5,029 nucleotides of DNA, from contig JAUXBS010000117.1 of NCBI GenBank assembly GCA_030619245.1, positions 1-5,029 of the forward strand. Direction: 5' to 3'. This document shows positions 1 through 5,029 of the stretch, in pieces; positions within the stretch are counted from its first letter, which is position 1; every line of letters starts with the position of its first letter. Origin of the DNA: Clostridia bacterium (GTDB taxonomy: Bacteria; UBA6262; WVXT01; JAUXBS01). The notes under the pieces are model-generated. The model made no database searches. It was not told the DNA's origin and saw only the letters and a program-made list of their open reading frames with translations. The position numbers were made by a program, and so were the translations under genes.

Positions 1-505
1 CAAAAGCGTTTCTTGACTTTGCCTCAATCCCGGCAACTATGCTGTTCAGAAAGTTGCATGATTTGATAGAAGGCTCCAGGGCCCCGGGAGAAATCCTTCT
101 TACCGAAACTATTACCGTTTCAACGCCTTTTGAGTACATTTCATCAGGATAAACCCGGCTTTCCTTCACATATACGATTACTGTAGGAGACTTGCAAAGG
201 CCCGGGTCAATTCCCGGCTCTCCGGCCCCGCGTGTTACCGTTATCCTGATATAAGCATCGTTTAATTCATTATTACTTATTAATTTATATATTATATATT
301 CTATTTTTGATTTTTTCAAAGGAATTTTTAGAAAAATCTGTTTTGCGGATTCTGAGAGCCGTTTAATGTGCTCGTTTAACCTGAAGACTTTCTTATTGTA
401 GGACCTTAATGTTTCAAAAACACCGTCTCCGTAAAGCAGGCCATGGTCCAGGAACGATACCCTGGCATCCGCCTTTTTTACGTACTCACCGTTTAAATAA
501 ACCAT
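1..505 (-). CDS. pabC: PLP fold-type IV enzyme, probable 4-amino-4-deoxychorismate lyase (3' end cut off by window)
   Basis: The first 168 residues of a class IV aminotransferase-fold protein are visible; the family is usually about 270-290 residues, so roughly 110 are missing beyond the left edge. The protein opens MVYLNGEYV, followed by L-D-H-G-L-L-Y-G-D-G-V-F-E-T-L-R at residues 19-34, the family N-terminal signature. E-H-I-K-R-L lies at 45-50, and I-K-S-C-N-F-L-N at 147-154 contains K148, the expected Schiff-base lysine for pyridoxal phosphate. The F-E-T-L-R form resembles ADC lyases and D-amino-acid transaminases more than branched-chain transaminases (usually F-E-G-I-R). The pabB-pabA neighbours support ADC lyase, which converts aminodeoxychorismate to p-aminobenzoate and pyruvate in the cytoplasm. 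Start choice: ATG at 505 fits the family, but its nearest purine-rich site (GGGG, 526-529) is 20 nt away. An in-frame TTG at 517 has 8-nt spacing and would add four residues. It has its own upstream promoter. The enzyme class is secure; the exact substrate is inferred. Confidence 0.85.
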   Translation of the reverse strand, partial: MVYLNGEYVKKADARVSFLDHGLLYGDGVFETLRSYNKKVFRLNEHIKRLSESAKQIFLKIPLKKSKIEYIIYKLISNNELNDAYIRITVTRGAGEPGIDPGLCKSPTVIVYVKESRVYPDEMYSKGVETVIVSVRRISPGALEPSIKSCNFLNSIVAGIEAKSRNAF

Positions 506-520
506 TTGTTTTTTCAAATG
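503..520 (-). promoter_or_regulatory. Perfect inverted repeat enclosing the pabC start codon
   Basis: Read on the minus strand this is CATTTG-AAAAAA-CAAATG: a 6-bp perfect stem with an A6 loop. The downstream arm ends in the ATG start at 505, and the upstream arm contains the alternative TTG start at 517. If the hairpin forms in mRNA it would partly hide the start codon. The stem is A/U-rich and weak, so a regulatory role is only a possibility. Confidence 0.35.
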
Positions 521-841
521 AATTACCCCAGTTTAAAATGTAATGCAATTGCACTATACCCGGATTTCACTTTTATTGCTTTGTGCAGCCAATTATAGCA
601 ACTCAAACTCATTGAATCAATCATTTTATTTGATTTTACACCTATCTGTCTTTTCACCATCCTTTATAACAGTTACCCTTAGCCGGCAAAAGAATGATAA
701 AATATAATAACGCAAGTTAAAATATGTGACTACCATTTTGGATAAAATTATAATAATTGGGTTTGTGGCACAGCTTCGGATGGTAGAGAGGATTTTTTGA
801 TGCGCAATCCCGGGACAATAATGATTATTTATTGATAAATA
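506..841. other. A+T-rich intergenic region between pabB and pabC
   Basis: This 336-bp stretch contains no convincing gene. Its left third holds the pabC promoter and leader, including a 10-bp palindrome TGCAATTGCA at 543-552. An imperfect inverted repeat pairs 730-736 (CTACCAT) with 780-786 (ATGGTAG) around a 43-nt interior. Just after the pabB stop is a short A/T stem (TATTTAT-CA-ATAAATA on the minus strand) with no following T-run. I see no canonical rho-independent terminator on either strand, so the end of the pabAB transcript is unclear. I recognised no tRNA, riboswitch or mobile-element ends. Confidence 0.6.
592..620 (-). promoter_or_regulatory. Sigma-70-type promoter for the pabC-like gene
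   Basis: On the minus strand a -35 box TTGATT (615-620) and a perfect -10 box TATAAT (592-597) are separated by exactly 17 nt. A TG one base before the -10 (TGCTATAAT) gives an extended -10 as well. Transcription would begin near 585 and leave an 80-nt leader before ATG 505. The match is good against the bacterial consensus, and the position fits: it lies in the only real gap between genes and points at the next gene. Actual use has not been shown. Confidence 0.65.
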
Positions 842-2275
842 TTATTTTAATGCCATTACCAGGGCTTTTGCCTTGTCAAGTGTCTCCAGGTATTCGTTTT
901 CCGGTACGGAATCGGCAACTATACCGCCGCCAACCTGGAAATACGCCCGGGAGTCCTTCAGAAGGATGGTCCTTATTACAATATTTAAATCCATAGTCTT
1001 GTTAAAACCGAGGTAACCTATGGACCCCGTGTAAACACTTCTCCGGGTAGGTTCAAGTTCGTCGATTATTTCCATTGCCCTTATCTTGGGACAGCCTGTA
1101 ATTGACCCTCCCGGGAAGCAGGACTTCAGGACATCAATGCAGTCGTGTTGTTTTTTAAGTCTTCCCGTTACGGTTGATGTCAGCTGGAATACCGTTGAAT
1201 ATATTTCTAATTCCTTATGGTTTTCAACCCTTACGCTCCCAAACTCGCAGGTTTTACCCAGGTCGTTTCTTTCAAGGTCAACTATCATGGACAGTTCGGC
1301 AGCGTCCTTGGCGCTTGCCAGAAGGTCCCTTGAAAAAGAGCCGTCTTCTTTTTTATTCCCGCCCCTGGGCCGGGTCCCCTTCATGGGCCTTGTGCTGACC
1401 AGCCCGTCTTTAATTTTAAGGAATCTTTCCGGGGAGGAGCTTACCACATGAAAATCGCCAAAGTTAAGGTAACTGCTGAAGGGGGCCGGGTTTATCCGGG
1501 ATAGGTTCATGAACAACTCGTATGGATGTTTTTCATATCCGGTATTGAACCTCTGTGAAAGGTTTACCTGGTATATATCCCCGGCATAAATATATGATAT
1601 TGATTTTTTTATCGCTTTTAAATACTCCTGTTTGCTGAAGTTGGATTTTAGGCCGGGGGCTTTCTTTGAGAGCCGGCGCTTTTCGTTTTTCCTTTTAAAC
1701 GCATTGTTTTTTAATAACTCTTTGAAGGCTCTTATGTTCTTTAAGGCGTTCCCTGCCGCCGCCCTGCTGTCCTTTTCAAGGAAATCAACCGAAGCCACCC
1801 AGGACTTGCGGCTTATACGGTCGTAAATGTATATGAGTTTGTAGAATACAACATAACAGTCCGGGAGTTTAAGGTCATCTATTGCCCGGGCAGGCAGGGT
1901 TTCCGTAAAATGGCATAAATCATAGGAGAAGTAGCCTATGCCGCCCGATACGAATTCCAGGCCTTCCGGGCAGTCCTTAACCTCGTAGGCCCGCATTATT
2001 TTCTTTAACACGTCAAACGGGCTGCCCTTTAAGCTGTACTCTTTCTCCCCTATTTTTAAACTAATGCTGTTACCCTTTGATTTCAATATCATAAAGGGGT
2101 CACAGCCGAAATATGAATACCCTGCAAAATCCTGGCTGGTACCGTTCAGGAGCATACTGCAATGAGGCGCGCTGCTGAACCCCCTGAAAACATCTTCTAT
2201 TCTATCCCCGGTTTTAATTTCCCGGATAACAACGCTCCTGGATGTTTTCCCGTTAAGAATATTATTTAGTTTCAT
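842..2275 (-). CDS. pabB: Aminodeoxychorismate synthase component I (PabB)
   Basis: A 477-residue chorismate-binding enzyme of normal full length. With ammonia from PabA it converts chorismate to 4-amino-4-deoxychorismate, the first step to p-aminobenzoate and folate, in the cytoplasm. The N-terminal domain (about 1-185) carries G-G-I-G-Y-F-S-Y-D at 111-119. A Lys/Arg-rich linker (about 189-210) joins it to the catalytic domain, with A-G-D-I-Y-Q-V-N-L-S-Q-R-F at 231-243, S-S-P-E-R-F at 280-285, M-I-V-D-L-E-R-N-D at 330-338, F-P-G-G-S-I-T-G-C-P-K at 387-397 and the G-I-V-A-D-S segment at 451-456. The key discriminator is P-M-K-G-T-R-P-R-G at 297-305: K299 matches the substrate-attacking Lys of PabB (Lys274 in E. 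coli), where anthranilate synthase TrpE has Ala. Q-V-N-L-S-Q-R-F is also PabB-like. Q364 stands where TrpE has the active-site His of its H-L-V-S motif. ATG 2275 has AAGGAA at 2287-2292, 11 nt upstream. It overlaps the pabA end by 14 bp, suggesting coupled translation and balanced subunits. Confidence 0.93.
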   Translation of the reverse strand: MKLNNILNGKTSRSVVIREIKTGDRIEDVFRGFSSAPHCSMLLNGTSQDFAGYSYFGCDPFMILKSKGNSISLKIGEKEYSLKGSPFDVLKKIMRAYEVKDCPEGLEFVSGGIGYFSYDLCHFTETLPARAIDDLKLPDCYVVFYKLIYIYDRISRKSWVASVDFLEKDSRAAAGNALKNIRAFKELLKNNAFKRKNEKRRLSKKAPGLKSNFSKQEYLKAIKKSISYIYAGDIYQVNLSQRFNTGYEKHPYELFMNLSRINPAPFSSYLNFGDFHVVSSSPERFLKIKDGLVSTRPMKGTRPRGGNKKEDGSFSRDLLASAKDAAELSMIVDLERNDLGKTCEFGSVRVENHKELEIYSTVFQLTSTVTGRLKKQHDCIDVLKSCFPGGSITGCPKIRAMEIIDELEPTRRSVYTGSIGYLGFNKTMDLNIVIRTILLKDSRAYFQVGGGIVADSVPENEYLETLDKAKALVMALK

Positions 2276-2831
2276 GGTTTAAAAAGTTCCTTATTATATC
2301 CATTCCTCTTCTTGTCATAAATGATTCGGGATGGAATTGTATTCCTTCCACCTCATGGTGTTTGTGCCTTATGCCCATAATAACATTATTATCAGTCCTG
2401 GCTGAAACCTCAAGGCAATCAGGAATGTTTTCAACAAGCAGGGAATGATACCTTGCGGCAACAAAGGGATTCTCTATATTCTTATAAACGGTTTTTGAAT
2501 CATGGTATACCAATGAAGTCTTGCCGTGAACAACCCTTTCCGCGCGTACCACCCTGGCTCCGAAAACTTCTCCGATACATTGCTGTCCGAGGCATACCCC
2601 CAGTATTGGGAGCCTGCCCGCAAAACGCTCAATCACTTTTTTTGATATTCCTGCTTCTGCGGGTGTCCCGGGCCCCGGGGATATAACTATTTTATCAGGT
2701 GTAAGTATTTTGATTTCTCTCAGGCTGGTTTTATCATTGCGGATTACAGTGGTTTTAACTCCGAGACTTCCAAATGCCTGGTAAAGGTTGTAGGTAAAGG
2801 AATCATAGTTATCAATCATTACTACATGCAT
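2262..2831 (-). CDS. pabA: Aminodeoxychorismate synthase glutaminase subunit (PabA/TrpG family)
   Basis: A 189-residue class I glutamine amidotransferase of normal length. It hydrolyses glutamine and channels ammonia to PabB. The sequence opens with M-I-D-N-Y-D-S-F-T-Y-N-L (5-16), typical of TrpG/PabA. It has the oxyanion-type S-P-G-P-G-T-P (51-57), the nucleophile elbow G-V-C-L-G-Q-Q-C-I-G-E with C80, and the catalytic His-Glu pair H167 and E169 in Q-F-H-P-E-S. All three triad residues are present, so the enzyme should be active. Position 83 is Gln where many relatives have His (C-L-G-H-Q). The adjacent component I is PabB-type, so its main partner is aminodeoxychorismate synthase. Dual service to anthranilate synthase is known for some relatives and cannot be excluded. 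I chose ATG 2831 because GGAG at 2837-2840 lies 5 nt upstream; the TTG at 2834 would leave only 2 nt. The last 14 bp overlap pabB, and the preceding gene ends 26 bp upstream. Confidence 0.92.
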   Translation of the reverse strand: MHVVMIDNYDSFTYNLYQAFGSLGVKTTVIRNDKTSLREIKILTPDKIVISPGPGTPAEAGISKKVIERFAGRLPILGVCLGQQCIGEVFGARVVRAERVVHGKTSLVYHDSKTVYKNIENPFVAARYHSLLVENIPDCLEVSARTDNNVIMGIRHKHHEVEGIQFHPESFMTRRGMDIIRNFLNHETK

Positions 2832-2836
2832 CAAAA

Positions 2837-2840
2837 CTCC
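2837..2840 (-). promoter_or_regulatory. Ribosome binding site of pabA
   Basis: GGAG on the minus strand, 5 nt before ATG 2831. It decides the start: the TTG codon immediately upstream of that ATG (at 2834) is only 2 nt away and would be a poor initiation site. Confidence 0.7.
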
Positions 2841-2857
2841 ATAAAGATAAGGGGTGG

Positions 2858-5029
2858 CTATGCGCCTGTCAGTATAAACTCTACCCTTCTGTTTTTATGC
2901 CTGCCCTCCCCGGAGTCATTGCTTGCAACCGGTTTCTGCCCGCCATAGCCTTCGCTTTTTATATTATCCCCGTTTATTTTCTTTATGTTTATAAGCCATT
3001 CCTTAATGTTCCTGCCTATGTTCTTTGAAAGCTCAAGGTTGTAAGCCGGATTGCCTGCGTTGTCAGTATGGACGTTGATTTCTATTTTATAGTCAGTAAA
3101 GGTTTTTATTGCTTCCCCGATTTTCTCTAGATTGGGAAGGCTCTCGTCGCTGAAAGTTTCTTCCACCAGGTCAAATCCTATTGCCTCTTCAAGGGCGTTA
3201 ATTATTATCCTGGCCCTGCCATCAACCGTTTCTTCGTTCATTGTAATTGAGTAAATACTTTTCATTTCTCCCACGGGATCTATTGCCGGGGCATCTCCGG
3301 CAATGTCTTCAAACTGCGGTTGTCCGGGGACTTCGCTGCCTTCTGCCGCAGTGGCAGAGGGCGCCCTGCGCGCAACAGAAGTGCCTTCCTCTGTTACGGG
3401 TTCTTCTTTCGTTTTATTGTCCTTTAACACATTGCTCCCGTCAATGTTTGCGCCGGAAAGGTTGCTTATCGCAAAGCCGATTTCATTTTTCTCCAGGGTG
3501 TTGCACGTAAACTCGGGAGTTGAGTTGCCCAGGCATTTCAAACCCGCGTTTTTGCTCTTCTTTATGTTGTTATTGGATAATGTGGGAGATGATTTATTCA
3601 GGCAGATTATGCCATAATAGTTGTCTTCAAGCGTATTCCCGTCAAATAACGGTTTTGACGAATCCTCGCAGGTAAGGCCTGCCTTGTTTTCCTTGAACTT
3701 GTTTGCGGTTAGCTCCGATGGGTTTTCATCGTAACAGGTAATGCCGGAAGAGTTCTTTTCAAACGTATTCTCCTTGATAACATATTTGGTTGTACCCCTG
3801 CACGCGATTCCCGCGTCAATCGAGCTGTTTAAGCTGTTTGAAGCGATTTTCAGCCCGGAAACTGTATTCAGGTTAATGCCGTTATTATTACTTGTAAGTA
3901 TATTCCCCTTCATTACAGGAGTGGAACTGTCTGAGCAGTCAATACCAATCCTGCTCCCGCGTATCCGGTTTGTATTAATTGCCGGTTTTGATGAATTAAC
4001 ACAGGCAACGCCTATACCGTTGTTTGCTATGTTGTTTTCTTTTATAGACGGGCTTGAACTGTCTTTGCAGGCAATCCCGAATTCCCTGCATTCCTGTATG
4101 ATGTTTTTTGACAGTTTGGGCGATGATGAATTTCTGCACTCAATAGCGATAAGAGTATCCCCGGACAGTTTATTGCTGAATACTTTAGGGTTCGCGGAAT
4201 CCTCGCACCTGATACCAACGGCATTGTTACTGCCAAATTTGTTGTTATTTATCTTTGAAGAAGAGTTATTACCGCAGAGTATTCCACCCGAAGCATTGCC
4301 TGTTATTTCATTATTTACAATAAGGGGCGAAGAATTGCCTGCGCATGTAATTGCGAATCCGGAATTTCCCGACAGCCTGCATTCACTGATTGCAGGAGAA
4401 GCCGAGTCACAGCATACTATTGCGTTGACTGCGCCCGATATCTCGCACAGCTTCATAATCGACCCCTTGACGTCTCCCGTAAACACTATGCTCCCCCAGC
4501 CCTCTTCCCCGAATATTACGGGCGCGCCTTCCCTGCCCTCTGCCAGGAGTTTCCCCTGAACGATGATATCGCATTTTCCCCTGTTCGTTAAGTCCCTGCC
4601 TGCTTGCTTAATTTCAATATCATTATCGCTGGCATTTGCATTGAAGCTTACCTTCGTATCGGGCCTTATGCTTAACGTGGCGCCCTTCTTTATAAAGATG
4701 TCACCGGTTATTATCACTTCGCCCTTCCACTTCCGGTCTTTCTTTATTTCACCGGATTCTCTTATTATCTTTTCCTTTTTACTCTTGAAATTGCTGAACA
4801 CATGGGTAAAGTACGCTCTGTCAGGCACCGGGGCCAGGTTTCGCAGTTTTCTTCGTGTTTCATCCGGGATTTTATTTATAAACCCTGCTAAAACCCGGTT
4901 TATAACCCTGAAGGCCACCCTGAAGTTATTAATAAAACCGCCAATAATACTTCCTATAAAAGAAAAGACTTTGCTGAAAAACTTTGTTATGGAAACAGGA
5001 AGCCTGTCTTCAATAGTTTCAACAATTAC
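2858..5029 (-). CDS. Right-handed beta-helix protein with C-terminal OmpA-like domain (5' end outside window)
   Basis: The frame is open from the stop at 2858 to the window edge (723 codons). The first start codon inside, GTG 4918, has no spaced ribosome site, and coding-like sequence continues upstream, so the gene is 5'-partial. Residues below count from GTG 4918. About 37 residues upstream plus 1-15 form a Phe/Ile/Val-rich, amphipathic or membrane-associating stretch. A basic segment (about 22-65) follows. At about 64-90 comes a typical beta-helix lead-in (W-K-G-E-V-I-I-T-G-D...K-K-G-A-T-L-S-I), then about 16 rungs of 22-23 residues (about 142-499), related in style to NosD/pectate-lyase-like PbH1 repeats. 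An acidic, Pro/Ala/Ser-rich linker (about 500-552) leads to an OmpA_C-like domain (about 555-684) with H-T-D-N-A-G (617-622), E-G-Y-G-G (656-660) and N-R-R-V-E (676-680). The domain suggests peptidoglycan attachment with the helix displayed in the periplasm or at the surface. However, the Arg of the usual L-S-x-x-R-A is Ile634. No catalytic site was recognised, and ligand and function are unknown. Confidence 0.85.
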   Translation of the reverse strand, partial: VIVETIEDRLPVSITKFFSKVFSFIGSIIGGFINNFRVAFRVINRVLAGFINKIPDETRRKLRNLAPVPDRAYFTHVFSNFKSKKEKIIRESGEIKKDRKWKGEVIITGDIFIKKGATLSIRPDTKVSFNANASDNDIEIKQAGRDLTNRGKCDIIVQGKLLAEGREGAPVIFGEEGWGSIVFTGDVKGSIMKLCEISGAVNAIVCCDSASPAISECRLSGNSGFAITCAGNSSPLIVNNEITGNASGGILCGNNSSSKINNNKFGSNNAVGIRCEDSANPKVFSNKLSGDTLIAIECRNSSSPKLSKNIIQECREFGIACKDSSSPSIKENNIANNGIGVACVNSSKPAINTNRIRGSRIGIDCSDSSTPVMKGNILTSNNNGINLNTVSGLKIASNSLNSSIDAGIACRGTTKYVIKENTFEKNSSGITCYDENPSELTANKFKENKAGLTCEDSSKPLFDGNTLEDNYYGIICLNKSSPTLSNNNIKKSKNAGLKCLGNSTPEFTCNTLEKNEIGFAISNLSGANIDGSNVLKDNKTKEEPVTEEGTSVARRAPSATAAEGSEVPGQPQFEDIAGDAPAIDPVGEMKSIYSITMNEETVDGRARIIINALEEAIGFDLVEETFSDESLPNLEKIGEAIKTFTDYKIEINVHTDNAGNPAYNLELSKNIGRNIKEWLINIKKINGDNIKSEGYGGQKPVASNDSGEGRHKNRRVEFILTGA
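3425..4495 (-). repeat. Beta-helix coding repeats, about 16 units of 66-69 bp
   Basis: The encoded rungs (residues about 142-498, counting from GTG 4918) follow G-I-x-C-x-x-S-S-x-P-x-(I/L)-x-x-N-x-(I/F/L)-x-x-N. Units are 22 or 23 residues. Cys recurs at 169, 192, 215, 238, 261, 284, 306, 328, 373, 395, 417, 439 and 462; that slot is Phe146 in the first rung, Leu350 in one central rung and Ile484 in the last. Asn recurs at 203, 226, 249, 272, 295, 317, 339, 361, 384, 406, 428, 450, 473 and 496. At DNA level the units are well diverged, with only short shared strings such as GAATCCTCGCA on the plus strand (in the 3660 and 4197 regions), so this is an old duplication series held by structural constraint. 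Confidence 0.85.

Noticed and set aside
523..660. A 45-codon minus-strand frame ending just before pabC (starts MVKRQIGVKS)
   Set aside because: AAAGG directly abuts its ATG instead of being spaced from it. The strong pabC promoter lies inside it, and the product resembles nothing I know. Probably chance, though its stop sits close to the pabC start.
770..815. tRNA-like look of the string around GGTAGAGAG and CAATCCCGGG
   Set aside because: No acceptor stem, anticodon stem or T-loop consensus can be assembled on either strand.
800..835. An 11-codon plus-strand mini-frame preceded by GAGAGG
   Set aside because: Very short, facing into the end of pabB, with no promoter or conserved partner seen.
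842..2275. Annotation as anthranilate synthase component I (TrpE)
   Set aside because: Lys299 in P-M-K-G-T and the Q-V-N-L-S-Q-R-F motif fit PabB. No other tryptophan genes are adjacent, and a PabC-like gene follows.
4042..4236. A 64-codon minus-strand frame inside the beta-helix gene
   Set aside because: An out-of-frame shadow of the repeat region without its own ribosome site or recognisable content.
3741..4559. A 272-codon open frame on the plus strand opposite the beta-helix repeats
   Set aside because: It lies wholly antisense to a clearly coded repeat protein. Its length comes from the periodic codon pattern of the repeats, and its translation shows only a Leu/Ser/Pro-rich mirror of them with no recognisable domain.

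Overview
All recognisable genes lie on the minus strand, so the window is read from right to left. It appears to come from a Gram-negative-type bacterium: the right-hand gene ends in an OmpA-family peptidoglycan-associating domain, and the genes have bacterial ribosome sites and a sigma-70-type promoter. Codon use is mixed, with frequent AGG, ATA and AAG/AAA, and the intergenic DNA is A+T-rich. I would guess a poorly sampled environmental lineage, but the sequence does not allow a firm taxonomic call. No insertion sequence, CRISPR array, tRNA or rRNA was seen.

Layout from right to left: (1) 5029-2858, the C-terminal 723 codons of a large envelope-type protein. It has a hydrophobic/amphipathic N-terminal part, a right-handed parallel beta-helix of about 16 rungs, an acidic linker and a C-terminal OmpA-like domain. 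Its reading frame is open to the window edge, so its true start lies outside. (2) 2831-2262, pabA, the glutaminase subunit. (3) 2275-842, pabB, aminodeoxychorismate synthase component I, overlapping pabA by 14 bp. (4) 841-506, a 336-bp A+T-rich gap with a good sigma-70-like promoter pointing at the next gene. (5) 505-1, the N-terminal 168 codons of a PLP fold-type IV enzyme, most likely aminodeoxychorismate lyase (pabC), cut by the window edge.

The three pab genes form the p-aminobenzoate branch of folate synthesis. PabA releases ammonia from glutamine, PabB uses it to aminate chorismate to 4-amino-4-deoxychorismate, and the PabC-like lyase removes pyruvate to give p-aminobenzoate. A Lys in the P-M-K-G-T motif of component I separates it from anthranilate synthase. 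pabA and pabB are probably translationally coupled. pabC seems to have its own promoter. The beta-helix gene is only 26 bp upstream of pabA, so read-through is likely, but no functional link to folate is evident.

The most unusual signal is in the beta-helix protein. Thirteen cysteines recur every 22-23 residues in the same rung position (a cysteine ladder), and a parallel ladder of 14 consecutive asparagines sits in another register. The OmpA domain lacks the usual diaminopimelate-contacting Arg.
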